Position numbers and translations under genes: made by a program. Source: Deltaproteobacteria bacterium Ga0077539 (GTDB lineage: Bacteria; Myxococcota_A; Polyangia; Polyangiales; Ga0077539). Taken from it: a DNA stretch of 64,000 nt. This document shows, in pieces, positions 23,159 through 31,407 of the stretch. Each line of letters opens with the position of its first letter. The stretch's first letter is position 1. Under the pieces are notes generated by a model. That model was given only the letters and a program-made list of their open reading frames with translations, did no database searches and was not told where the DNA came from. The stretch spans positions 1 to 64,000 of the forward strand of contig LNEO01000254.1 in the NCBI GenBank assembly GCA_001465015.1. The letters run 5' to 3'.

Positions 23159-24067
23159 ATGACCGGCACTGAACGTGACGTCACGATCGTGATGAGCATC
23201 GCCAGCTCGGACAGCTCGGGCGCCGATGGCGTGCAGGCTGACCTGCGCGCGTTCGCCGCGGCCGGCGTTCACGGCACGTGCGCCGTCTCGATGCTGAGCG
23301 CGCAGGGTACGCGCGGCGTTCGAAAGGTGTCGCCGCTGCCGCCGGACCTCGTGCGGGCGCAGATCGAAACGGTGCTCGACGACCTTCAGCCTCGCGCGGT
23401 GAAGACCGGCGCGCTCGGCAACGCGACCACCGTCGAGATCATCGCCGACGCGCTTCGAGATCGAAAGAACCTCGCGCTCGTCGTCGATCCCGTCGTCAAC
23501 CCCACGCGCGGACGGGCGCTCACCGACGACGCTGGCGTCGCGACCCTCGCGCGAGAGCTCATCCCGATGGCCACGTTGGTCACGCCCAACCGCGACGAGA
23601 CCTCTCGCCTCGCCGGCCGCGCGCGCGGGCTCGATGACGCTCGGCGCGCGTGCCGCACGATCGTCGACCTCGGCGCGAAGGCGGTGCTCATCAAGGGCGG
23701 CCACTTCACGGGCAACGACGCGATCGATCTCTTCTACGACGGCAAGGACTTCTGCGAGCTGCGCGCGCCGCGGCGCGATCTACCGACGATGCTCGGGCTC
23801 GGCAGCACGCTGAGCGCGCTCATCACGGCGTTTCTCGCGAAGGGTGAGCCTGTGCTCGACGCTGTTCGACGCGCGCACGGAGCGCTGCAGCGCGCCCTCG
23901 AAGCGCCGCGGCGGCTGAGCGACAACGTCTACATCGTGGGCGACCTCGACGAGGCCGTCGCGAACGCAGCCCCAACGGTCGTGACCGTGCGCAACCCGAC
24001 GCTCGTTCCCATCGCGCCCGTGGCCACGACGAGCGCGGTCGCCGACGAGCGCAGCAACATCGCGTAG
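23159..24067 (+). CDS. ThiD-like hydroxymethylpyrimidine kinase lacking the catalytic Cys
   Basis: Ribokinase-fold protein of the ThiD family (HMP and HMP-phosphate kinase in thiamine synthesis), 302 residues. Family landmarks are SIASSDSSGADGVQADLRAF (13-32), AVKTGALGN (80-88), VVDPVVNPTRGRAL (108-121), TPNRDETSRLAG and VLIKGGH (176-182). The active-site motif HGTGC is changed to LGLGS at 212-216, so the catalytic Cys (Cys213 of Salmonella ThiD) is Ser216. The C-terminal 30 residues are extra. No other thi gene or TPP riboswitch is adjacent. It could be a ThiD with altered chemistry, a kinase for another substrate or a pseudoenzyme. Confidence 0.85.
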   Translation: MTGTERDVTIVMSIASSDSSGADGVQADLRAFAAAGVHGTCAVSMLSAQGTRGVRKVSPLPPDLVRAQIETVLDDLQPRAVKTGALGNATTVEIIADALRDRKNLALVVDPVVNPTRGRALTDDAGVATLARELIPMATLVTPNRDETSRLAGRARGLDDARRACRTIVDLGAKAVLIKGGHFTGNDAIDLFYDGKDFCELRAPRRDLPTMLGLGSTLSALITAFLAKGEPVLDAVRRAHGALQRALEAPRRLSDNVYIVGDLDEAVANAAPTVVTVRNPTLVPIAPVATTSAVADERSNIA

Positions 24068-24098
24068 AGCCCGTCGCATCGGCGCCAACGCACCCGCA

Positions 24099-24121
24099 GT
24101 TTCGCCTTCGATTGGCGAAAC
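24099..24121. terminator. Shared hairpin between convergent genes
   Basis: GTTTCGCC (24099-24106), loop TTCGATT, GGCGAAAC (24114-24121): a perfect 8-bp stem in the 57-base gap between the thiD-like stop and the stop of the minus-strand lipoprotein. Probably terminates both; there is no long T-run. Confidence 0.5.
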
Positions 24122-24124
24122 GCG

Positions 24125-25183
24125 CTACGGTGTGTATCGCATGCAGGGCGGCACCGACGCCGCCGTCGGAACGATCCCGTCGAGCTGCCCCACGTTGGCG
24201 TCCGCCACGCCCGTCGAGAGCGGAATGCGATGCACGGTCGTCATGTTCGGCGGCTGCACGTCGGGGCGCATCATCGGGCCCGCGTCACCGCCGTCCGTCG
24301 GCGGCGGCAGCATTGGCTGCGGCGAGCGACCGATGAACAAGTACAGCGTGTCGCCCCACACCGCAGAGGCCTGAAACGACGCATACGCGTCGATCGGAAC
24401 GCCCGTCACCGGTCGGATCTCGGAGATCTGTCCCTCCGACGGGTCGTCGATGAACATGATTTGAAACGCGCCATCCACAAAGGTGACCGCGACGATCGAT
24501 CGGTTGGTCGCGTTGCGGTTGGGATAGTTCGAGAGCTGCGCAGCGATCCGCGGGCCCGAGCAGGTCGGCGGCAACATGACGCTGGTCATCGGCGAACGAC
24601 AGAAGCCATCGGAGCGATCACCGCCGACGAACCGGGTTTGTGGGCTGGACACGGGAGCCGTGCCGACCACGGGATAGCGCGCGAGGTACGTCGTGGTCTG
24701 CATCCCGTCGAACGCCCACAAGTACGCGTCGTCGCCGCCGACGTCGCCCTCGTTGTTGAGCGCGAACGTCAGGCCGGAGTACCGGCTGATCGGCGCCATC
24801 ATTCCCGCGGGAAACGTCGTGTTTTCACAGGCGGACAACGGGTCTGCGCCCGCCTGGATCCGCACCCGTCCGACGCGCATGTCGCCCAACGCGAGCAGGA
24901 TCTCGCCGCGACGATTGATCCCCATCGCGTTGACCATCCCGCGCTGCGGACAAGTGACCGTCCCCAGGAGCGACGCGCCGAGCGTGTTTGGATCGAGGCG
25001 GTAGACGTCGCCGTCGGCCTCCGCGATGTAGATGGGCGGATCGCCCGCTTGCGGGCAGCCGACGGGGCGCCAGGCGGCGTTGGGAGAACCGACGAGCGGA
25101 CGACCGCTGCACGAAGCACCGACGGAGATCGCGACAGCGAGGCCCGCGAACAACGCGAAGCCGGGCCAGATCGAAGCACGCAT
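24125..25183 (-). CDS. Exported lipoprotein, beta-propeller-like, hypothetical
   Basis: A 352-residue lipoprotein (lipobox SVGASC, Cys about 25). Mature sequence holds repeated strands such as IYIAEADGDVYRLDP, GINRRGEILLALGDMRVGRV, SGLTFALNNEGDVGGDDAYLWAFDG and AVWGDTLYLFIGRSP, consistent with a propeller that reads like a log or sensor protein, and a Pro/Asp-rich loop (PPPTDGGDAGP). I cannot name a family. The frame stays open upstream through three 60-bp repeats, but those codons are repeat-derived; ATG 25183, just before the signal sequence, is the real start. A TAGCCT box lies 7 bases before this ATG. Confidence 0.7.
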   Translation of the reverse strand: MRASIWPGFALFAGLAVAISVGASCSGRPLVGSPNAAWRPVGCPQAGDPPIYIAEADGDVYRLDPNTLGASLLGTVTCPQRGMVNAMGINRRGEILLALGDMRVGRVRIQAGADPLSACENTTFPAGMMAPISRYSGLTFALNNEGDVGGDDAYLWAFDGMQTTTYLARYPVVGTAPVSSPQTRFVGGDRSDGFCRSPMTSVMLPPTCSGPRIAAQLSNYPNRNATNRSIVAVTFVDGAFQIMFIDDPSEGQISEIRPVTGVPIDAYASFQASAVWGDTLYLFIGRSPQPMLPPPTDGGDAGPMMRPDVQPPNMTTVHRIPLSTGVADANVGQLDGIVPTAASVPPCMRYTP

Positions 25184-25241
25184 GCCCGAGAGGCTACCAA
25201 AGCTGCGCGAGACCGCCGACCGAGAAAACCAGCGACGCCCG

Positions 25242-25438
25242 GTTGGAAGAAGACACGCCACGGGTTCACTCGGGCGCGTGTCGCCAACCGTAGGCGGCGC
25301 GGTTGGAAGAAGACACGCCACGGGTTCACTCGGGCGCGTGTCGCCAACCGTAGGCGGCGCGGAAATCTCTCGACGCCCGGTTGGAAGAAGACACGCCACG
25401 GGTTCACTCGGGCGCGTGTCGCCAACCGTAGGCGGCGC
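25242..25438. repeat. Three copies of a 60-bp palindromic repeat downstream of clpB
   Basis: Two units are directly adjacent (about 25242-25301 and 25302-25361), the third at about 25380-25438. Each can fold: GGTTGG and GACACGC on one side pair with GCGTGTC and CCAACC on the other, with a 17-base loop and a small asymmetric bulge. A 20-bp block (aaatctctcgacgcccggtt) flanks the third unit on both sides. The array lies immediately after the clpB stop codon on the minus strand, so clpB mRNA would end in a series of hairpins, like REP/BIME elements. Confidence 0.75.
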
Positions 25439-25459
25439 TGAAATCTCTCGACGCCCGGT

Positions 25460-28045
25460 TCAGTTCACGACGTGCTTGGTGAAGCTGAGCTCTTCGTAGC
25501 CCGGTTGCCGGCTGACCCGGATGGTCTCGCCCGGAGCGAACTCGCCGGCCAGGATCTTCTGGGCGAGCGGGTTCTCGAGGACCTGCTGGATGGCGCGCTT
25601 GAGGGGACGCGCGCCGAACTGCGGATCCCAGCCAATATCGCCGAGAAAGTCCTTCGCTGCGTCGTCGACGAACACCTTGAGCTCGCGGCGCTCGAGCCTT
25701 CGCTCGAACCGCTTCAGCTGGATGTCCACGATGCTGCGCAGGTCCTTCTTCTCGAGCCGATGGAAGATGATCTTCTCGTCGAGACGGTTGAGAAACTCCG
25801 GTCGAAACCCGCGCGAGAGGTCCTCGAGCACCTTCTTGCGCATCTCGGCCTCGTCCGCGACGTTCATGATGTGCTGGCTTCCGATGTTGCTCGTCAGGAT
25901 CAGCACGGTGTTCTTGAAGTCCACGACGCGACCCTGGCCGTCCGTGAGCCTCCCGTCGTCCAGGACCTGAAGAAGGACGTTCCACACGTCGGGGTGAGCC
26001 TTCTCGATCTCGTCGAAGAGGACCACGCTGTACGGCCTGCGGCGCACGGCCTCGGTGAGCTGGCCGCCCTCGTCGAAGCCGACGTATCCCGGCGGGGCGC
26101 CGATCAAGCGAGCCACCGAGTGCTTCTCCATGTACTCGCTCATGTCCACGCGGACGATGTTCTTCTCGTCGTCGAAGAGAAACTCCGCGAGCGCCCGCGC
26201 GAGCTCGGTCTTTCCGACGCCCGTGGGCCCCAGAAAGAGAAACGACCCGATCGGCTTGTTCTCGTCGCCCAGGCCCGCGCGCGAGCGCCGCACGGCGTTG
26301 GACACGGCGATGACCGCTTCCTTCTGCCCGACGACGCGCCCAGCGAGCACCGTCTCCATGCGCAAGAGCTTCTGCTGCTCGCCCTCGAGCATCTTGGACA
26401 CAGGGATTCCGGTCCATTTCGCCACGATCTCGGCGATCGTCTCGGAGGTGACCTCCTCCTTGAGGAAGGCCTTTCCTCCGCGCTGCGCCTTCTGAATCTC
26501 TTCTTGCGCCGCCGCGAGCTGCCTCGTGAGATCCGGAAGAACGCCGTACTTCACTTCGGCCGCCTTACCCAGGTCGCCGCTGCGCGTGTACCGCTCCTCT
26601 TCGATGCGCGCGTCCTCGAGCTTCTTCTTGACCTCGTGGACCTTGCCGATGATCTCCTTCTCTCGAAGCCACTGGGACTTCATCACGTCCGCCTCGCCGC
26701 GAAGCTCGGCGAGCTCCTTGGTGACCTCGTCGAGTCGCAGCTTCGAGGCGCGGTCCTCTTCCTTGGTGAGCGCCTGACGCTCGATCTCGAGCTGCGTCAC
26801 CTTTCGGACGACCGCGTCGATCTCGATCGGCATCGAGTCGATCTCCATGCGCAGCTTGGACGCCGCCTCGTCGACCAGGTCGATCGCCTTGTCCGGCAGA
26901 AAGCGGTCCGCGATGTAGCGATGCGAGAGCGTCGCGGCCGCCACGAGCGCGCTGTCTTGAATGCGAATTCCGTGGTGGACCTCGTAGCGCTCCTTGAGGC
27001 CGCGCAAGATCGCGATCGTGTCCTCGACCGTCGGCTGACCGACGAACACCGTCTGAAAACGACGCTCGAGGGCGGCGTCCTTCTCGATGTGCTTTCGATG
27101 CTCGTCGAGCGTGGTCGCGCCGATGCAGTGCAGCTCGCCGCGCGCGAGGGCTGGCTTGATCATGTTGGCGGCGTCCATCGCGCCGTCCGCTTTGCCAGCG
27201 CCCACGAGGGTGTGCAGCTCGTCGATGAACAAGACCACGTCGCCCGAGTTGGAGACCTCTTGGAGCACGGCCTTCAAGCGCTCTTCGAACTCGCCGCGGT
27301 ACTTCGCGCCCGCGACGAGCGCGCCCATGTCGAGCGCGACGATGCGCTTGTTTTGCAGCGATTCGGGCACGTCGCCGCGCGCGACGCGCTGGGCGATTCC
27401 TTCGACGATGGCCGTCTTGCCGACGCCTGGCTCGCCGATCAAGACCGGGTTGTTCTTCGTGCGACGCGAGAGCACCTGCATCACGCGGCGGATCTCGTCG
27501 TCGCGTCCAACCACCGGGTCGAGCTTGCCCTTGCGCGCGGCCGCCGTCAGATCGCGGCCGTACTTCTCGAGCGCCTGAAACGTCGCCTCGGGGTCCTGCG
27601 TCGTCACCCGCTGCGAGCCGCGCACTTCTTTGAGCGAGGCCGCGAGCTTCGCGCGATCGAGGCCCACGCGCTTGAACGCCGTGGAGACCTCGCGGTCCTC
27701 GAGCATCGCGAGCAAGAAGTGCTCGGCCGACGTGTACTCGTCCTTGAGCAGCTTCGCCTCTTCTTCGGCCTTGTTCATCACGTCGCGCATGCGACGGCCG
27801 AGGACAGGCTCGCTTCCGCCCTGCGCGCGGGACAGCGCGCCGACGAGCCGCTCGGCTTCTTGCAGCATCGCCCCCGCGTCGACGCCGGCCTTGAGCACGA
27901 GCGCAGGCGCGACGCCGCCCTCTTGCACGAGGAGGGCGCGGAGAACGTGTTCTGGTTGAATCTCGGGATTTCCGCGGCGACTCGCGTCGTTTTGCGCTTC
28001 GGTGAGCGCCTCGCGTGACTTGTTCGTGAGCTTGTCCATGCGCAT
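25460..28045 (-). CDS. clpB: ATP-dependent disaggregase ClpB
   Basis: Hexameric AAA+ chaperone that, with DnaK, rescues aggregated proteins. The 861-residue length is normal. In order: Clp N-domain (two repeats in the first 150 residues), NBD1 with Walker [10 protein letters not shown] (204-212) and [15 protein letters not shown], the long coiled-coil M domain (about 395-510, e.g. [20 protein letters not shown]), NBD2 with [16 protein letters not shown] and [16 protein letters not shown], and the C-terminal D2 small domain. ATG 28045 follows GGAGA by 10 bases; the in-frame ATG two codons later is an alternative. An inverted repeat at 28135-28157 and three hairpins after the stop may affect expression. 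Confidence 0.97.
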   Translation of the reverse strand: MRMDKLTNKSREALTEAQNDASRRGNPEIQPEHVLRALLVQEGGVAPALVLKAGVDAGAMLQEAERLVGALSRAQGGSEPVLGRRMRDVMNKAEEEAKLLKDEYTSAEHFLLAMLEDREVSTAFKRVGLDRAKLAASLKEVRGSQRVTTQDPEATFQALEKYGRDLTAAARKGKLDPVVGRDDEIRRVMQVLSRRTKNNPVLIGEPGVGKTAIVEGIAQRVARGDVPESLQNKRIVALDMGALVAGAKYRGEFEERLKAVLQEVSNSGDVVLFIDELHTLVGAGKADGAMDAANMIKPALARGELHCIGATTLDEHRKHIEKDAALERRFQTVFVGQPTVEDTIAILRGLKERYEVHHGIRIQDSALVAAATLSHRYIADRFLPDKAIDLVDEAASKLRMEIDSMPIEIDAVVRKVTQLEIERQALTKEEDRASKLRLDEVTKELAELRGEADVMKSQWLREKEIIGKVHEVKKKLEDARIEEERYTRSGDLGKAAEVKYGVLPDLTRQLAAAQEEIQKAQRGGKAFLKEEVTSETIAEIVAKWTGIPVSKMLEGEQQKLLRMETVLAGRVVGQKEAVIAVSNAVRRSRAGLGDENKPIGSFLFLGPTGVGKTELARALAEFLFDDEKNIVRVDMSEYMEKHSVARLIGAPPGYVGFDEGGQLTEAVRRRPYSVVLFDEIEKAHPDVWNVLLQVLDDGRLTDGQGRVVDFKNTVLILTSNIGSQHIMNVADEAEMRKKVLEDLSRGFRPEFLNRLDEKIIFHRLEKKDLRSIVDIQLKRFERRLERRELKVFVDDAAKDFLGDIGWDPQFGARPLKRAIQQVLENPLAQKILAGEFAPGETIRVSRQPGYEELSFTKHVVN

Positions 28046-28134
28046 CGCAGTGGGTTCTCCAGAAAACGTGAGGTTTCGTCGAGCGTGTGTCACCCGCAGA
28101 GTTCGCGGCAAACACGCGCAGCCCTGTGTTTGGA

Positions 28135-28157
28135 CCCTCGCTTGGGAGTTGCGAGGG
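28135..28157. promoter_or_regulatory. Inverted repeat upstream of clpB
   Basis: CCCTCGC-N9-GCGAGGG, perfect 7-bp arms with a 9-base spacer, 89 bases before the clpB start. The geometry resembles CIRCE (N9 spacer), but the arm sequence does not match it. Could be a heat-shock operator or a leader hairpin. Confidence 0.3.
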
Positions 28158-28272
28158 CGGCGGGGAACCTAAACACCTCGCCTCGGAGTGCAATGGGGAT
28201 GCCGAGGCTTCGCGCAGCGTAGTCGATCGAAGCCGAGCCAGCGCGCAAACCACCCACCGCCCGGGATCAACC

Positions 28273-30291
28273 TCACGTACCGTCGACGACCGATCGCAGC
28301 GTGAATGGCACGGCGTCGGAGTCCGGCGTCCTCGTCGCGACGATCACCCAGTACGTTCCCGGATCGAGCCTCGCGTCGAGCGCGGCGGTGCGACCGCCAG
28401 GCAGATCGCAGGCGAGCGAACGACTCTGGTCCAGACAATCGCGCCGAAGCTCGATCGCGAGCCCCTGTTCCGGTGTCGCGGCCGCTCGGGAGGGGGTCGC
28501 CGAGAGGGTTACGGTTGAGCGGCGCTCGAGAACCAATCGATACACCGCAGCCGCGCTGGCGTCGGACACGCAGGACAGCGGCAGAGCGCTCGCGCGCGCG
28601 GTGGTGCCGCGCACCGATGTGTTGTGCGGGAGCGTTGGCGGGTTTGTGCAAGCGCGCACCGCGGGCGCGGCGGGCCACGAGTCCACGCGCAGCATGAACT
28701 CTCCGAACACGCCGGGTCGCGAGGCTTCGGCCACGACGAAGTGCCGTCCTGGCTGGAGCACCGTCGTGAGCGACTGCCAGCTGCGCCGCGACGATGAGCT
28801 ACACGCTTGCGCCGGGGACTCGGCGCAGTGGTCCACAACGAAGAGCGTCCAGCCGGTCGAACGGCCGACGAGCTCGATCCTGACGAGCATCGGCTGTGTG
28901 AGATCGAGCGAAAATACCTGATCGAGTCCTCCGGTGCGCGGTCCGCACGGAGCGGCCACGTCATCGGCCATCGCGATGGTGTCGCCCGAGATCGACCCGT
29001 TGAGCGGAAGCGCGATCGCGTCCGTGCAGCGATCGCCTTGCGTCGCTCCGACGCGCGCGAGCGCAACGACGTCAGCGCGGATCGCGAACGTCGCGGGCGA
29101 CGATGGGCGAGAGCTGTCCACGATCACCGAGTAGCGGCCGGGATCGAGCGTCGCGCTGAGCGCGGCGAACGGAGCGCCGACGAAAAAGGACGCGCACTCG
29201 AGCTCGTCTTCACCGCTGTTCGAGCAGCCGCGACGCAGCGCGACGGATCCAAAGAAGCTCGGGTGAGCGATCCGAACGGCCACTCGCGAGCGCTCGGCCA
29301 GATCGATTCGGTAGATCGAGTCCGGCGCGGACCGACGCGCGCCGCACGATGGTGAGCCGCGGTCGGACCGACCCAAGAGCGTCTGCGCGAGCGGCGTGCC
29401 GCTCTGGAGCAGCGGCGCCTCCTCGCAGATCGCAGCGGCGCTCGGGGCGGGCGCGTTGTTCACCTCGAGCGTGAAATCGCCGGCGGGTTGCTCGCCGTCG
29501 ACGATGAGCCAGTACCTGCCGGCCTCGACGACCGACGAGATCTCTGCGCGCCCAGAGTCATCGAGCGCGGCGCACGTCTGCTCGCTCTCTGGTTCGTCAC
29601 ACTCGGACCGAAGCGAGAGCAGCGCGGGCCAGGCGGCGCGCACCGTCGCGCGCACGAGCGATCGTTGTGGAACGTCGACCTGATACACGACGTCCGGCGT
29701 GACCGGCACCTCGCCCTGGCTGTGGCACCAACTGCGATGCGTGGACGGCGCGTCGATGGTGGTGCCCGAAACCGTCTCGCCGAGGGCGATCGGATGCGGC
29801 GCGCGACAGGTTCCATCGGACGCGCGGCGCGACGCCCCATCGTTGGCGCGAAGCGAGGACCAGGACGCGAGCGCAAAGGATCCGCTGCCCCTCACCATGC
29901 GGACGGTCAACGTGTAGCTTCCAGCGTGGTCCGCGCAGTATCGAAGCGACGGCGCAGCGCCAGGCGAAGCGACGGCCGCGACGATCGCCCCCGACGCAGA
30001 AGAGAGCGCGAGCGACAGGCTGCGAGCGCCGTCTCCGCCGAAGGCAGAGATCGTGTAGCAACGGGCGGCCAGAGCGAGCGAGATGGACTGTTGGGTCCCT
30101 TCGGTGAGCGAGCCTTCGAGCACTGGCCCGAGGATCGTTTCGCGCGAGCTCGCGACGGCGTTGTGAGCGTTGATGATCCGCGCGAGCGGCGATGGAGCGC
30201 TCGTGCACGACTGCGCGCTCCCAAGGCAGACCACGCAGAGGAGCCCGAGCAGGACAGATTCGAGGCGCCGCCACACGACGACGAAGAGCAT
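28273..30291 (-). CDS. Exported protein with four PPC-like repeats
   Basis: A 672-residue exported protein of unknown function. After a signal sequence (LLGLLCVVCLGSAQSC) and a first beta-domain, four repeats of about 125 residues follow, each opening with a Cys, a short Pro/Leu stretch and G..V.G.T (for example CTDAIALPLNGSISGDT and CTNPPTLPHNTSVRGTT), with a central aromatic/Leu strand (VYQVDVPQRSLVRATV, IYRIDLAERSRVAVRI) and a final PGRYWLIVDG-type strand. This is the pattern of bacterial pre-peptidase C-terminal (PPC) domains, which help secretion or binding. No protease domain is present, so it may be a binding or surface protein. Confidence 0.75.
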   Translation of the reverse strand: MLFVVVWRRLESVLLGLLCVVCLGSAQSCTSAPSPLARIINAHNAVASSRETILGPVLEGSLTEGTQQSISLALAARCYTISAFGGDGARSLSLALSSASGAIVAAVASPGAAPSLRYCADHAGSYTLTVRMVRGSGSFALASWSSLRANDGASRRASDGTCRAPHPIALGETVSGTTIDAPSTHRSWCHSQGEVPVTPDVVYQVDVPQRSLVRATVRAAWPALLSLRSECDEPESEQTCAALDDSGRAEISSVVEAGRYWLIVDGEQPAGDFTLEVNNAPAPSAAAICEEAPLLQSGTPLAQTLLGRSDRGSPSCGARRSAPDSIYRIDLAERSRVAVRIAHPSFFGSVALRRGCSNSGEDELECASFFVGAPFAALSATLDPGRYSVIVDSSRPSSPATFAIRADVVALARVGATQGDRCTDAIALPLNGSISGDTIAMADDVAAPCGPRTGGLDQVFSLDLTQPMLVRIELVGRSTGWTLFVVDHCAESPAQACSSSSRRSWQSLTTVLQPGRHFVVAEASRPGVFGEFMLRVDSWPAAPAVRACTNPPTLPHNTSVRGTTARASALPLSCVSDASAAAVYRLVLERRSTVTLSATPSRAAATPEQGLAIELRRDCLDQSRSLACDLPGGRTAALDARLDPGTYWVIVATRTPDSDAVPFTLRSVVDGT

Positions 30292-30439
30292 ACGACGCCC
30301 GTCGCAAGCGAGGCGTCATTGAGCAGACGAGCGCGATCCCCCCGAGCGGCGCGGCCGGACGCGCGGCACTCATCAGCACCCACGTTCTGCGCGGCGACGG
30401 GTCGCAAAATCTCCGCGGAGCTGCAATAACGCTGCGATC

Positions 30440-30727
30440 ATGCAAGAGCGACTCGCGGCGCTGAGAGCACAAGTCGATGAGGCAGACGCCGCGCTCGTCG
30501 GCGCGCTCGCCGCGCGGTGGCGCGCGGTCGCGGCGATCGCCGCGCACAAACGAGCGGAGGGCATCGAGGGATACGACGCCACTCGTGAGCGAGCCCTGCG
30601 CGAGCAGTGGCGGGCGATCGCCGACCGAGAGGGGCTCGATCGAGCGCTGTGCGACGCGGTGTTCGACGTGGTGATCGAGCGCTGTCGCAACGAGGTCACC
30701 AGCGCGTGTTCGACCGATGAATCCTGA
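30440..30727 (+). CDS. Chorismate mutase, AroQ class
   Basis: Small all-helical mutase (95 residues) converting chorismate to prephenate, first step to Phe and Tyr. AroQ residues are visible: LRAQVDEADAALVGALAARW (8-27) in helix 1 including Arg9 and the second Arg near 26, AAHKRAEG with Lys37, then YDATRERAL with the D..RE motif (46-50), and a final helix (CDAVFDVVIERCRNE). It is a stand-alone domain, not fused to prephenate dehydratase or DAHP synthase, and no other aromatic gene is adjacent. It is divergent from the PPC-repeat protein. Confidence 0.85.
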   Translation: MQERLAALRAQVDEADAALVGALAARWRAVAAIAAHKRAEGIEGYDATRERALREQWRAIADREGLDRALCDAVFDVVIERCRNEVTSACSTDES

Positions 30728-30743
30728 AGGCTTCGTCATGAAT

Positions 30744-30850
30744 CCTTGGATTCCAAGGCGCGGCCACGCCAGACTGTTCGATTAAACAGAATGCTCGCGA
30801 ATTCTCATGCAGCTTATTCGAAGCGTTTCATGCTCTCGCTTCCAAGGCGC
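30744..30850. repeat. Palindrome and direct repeat upstream of the HPF-like gene
   Basis: CCTTGG-ATT-CCAAGG (30744-30758) is a perfect palindrome. TTCCAAGGCGC occurs at 30751-30761, overlapping it, and again at 30840-30850. The region between is AT-richer than its surroundings. Together they may be a regulator site for the gene starting at 30890. Confidence 0.35.
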
Positions 30851-30889
30851 AGCGCTCTTCACTGCGCCGTCTCGACGGAGGTCAGAAGC

Positions 30890-31189
30890 ATGCGAGTCAC
30901 GGTTCGACTAGTCGATGTGTCCACGACCCACGCAATCAAGCAGTACATCGAGCGCGTCGTGCTGGCGGCGTTCGATCGTATCGGGGACCAGGTCCACGAG
31001 CTCGAAGTGAGGCTGAGAGACCTCAACGGCCCCAAGGGCGGAATGGACCAAGAAGTGCTCGTGCTGGGACGCGTATCCGGCCGCACGCTCGCGGTCCGCG
31101 CGGTCGAAGACGACGCGTATCGTGCGCTTCACACGGCGATCACCCGCATGGCTCGGCGCGTTCGCTCGCGGCGCGGAGGTCGCGAATGA
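30890..31189 (+). CDS. HPF/RaiA-like ribosome-associated protein
   Basis: A 99-residue protein resembling the hibernation factor / RaiA S30AE domain, which binds the 30S decoding centre in stress. The pattern MRVTVRLVDVSTTHAIKQYI, VHELEVRLRDLNGPKGGMDQ and DAYRALHTAITRMARRVR fits the beta-alpha-beta3-alpha fold with a basic C-terminal helix. ATG 30890 follows GGAGG closely and is preferred over an in-frame ATG far upstream. Its stop overlaps the start of a 56-residue membrane peptide (ATGA), so the two are translated together. The upstream palindrome and repeats may control both. Confidence 0.75.
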   Translation: MRVTVRLVDVSTTHAIKQYIERVVLAAFDRIGDQVHELEVRLRDLNGPKGGMDQEVLVLGRVSGRTLAVRAVEDDAYRALHTAITRMARRVRSRRGGRE

Positions 31190-31356
31190 GCACCGTGACG
31201 GGCGTCGCGCTGGTGGCTGCAGCGGCAGTTCCGTTCGCAGCGGCGTCGCTGGCGCGATCGGAGATTCTCGGAGATCGTCGGGCGCGGGCGGCGACCGCGA
31301 TCGTGGTACTCAAGTGCGTGGTGATCGCATCGCTCGCCCTCGTGATCGCGGACTGA
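31186..31356 (+). CDS. Small membrane protein, 56 residues
   Basis: This short gene reads MSTVTGVALVAAAAVPFAAA at the start and ends with TAIVVLKCVVIASLALVIAD, giving two membrane segments separated by a short basic loop (LARSEILGDRRARAATA). GGAGGT sits 5 bases before the ATG, which overlaps the stop of the HPF-like gene. The excellent ribosome site and the coupling argue that it is real despite its size. Function is unknown. Confidence 0.65.
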   Translation: MSTVTGVALVAAAAVPFAAASLARSEILGDRRARAATAIVVLKCVVIASLALVIAD

Positions 31357-31407
31357 GGGACGCATCGACAGCGATCGTCGCGAGGCGACATCGGGAAGTA
31401 CGCAACG

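Noticed and set aside
25242-25438. A CRISPR array
   Set aside because: The units are in direct contact or separated by repeat-derived sequence; there are no unique spacers and no cas genes.
25472-28018. An 848-residue open frame on the plus strand opposite clpB
   Set aside because: Long antisense frames are common in such GC-rich DNA; codon and residue composition is that of a shadow, and clpB itself is certain.
28135-28157. A classical CIRCE element before clpB
   Set aside because: Spacer length fits, but the arms do not match the conserved TTAGCACTC/GAGTGCTAA sequence.
28191-28198. A sigma-32 -10 box (CCCCATTG, minus strand) for clpB
   Set aside because: No CTTGAA-like -35 at proper distance; match to the -10 alone is too short.
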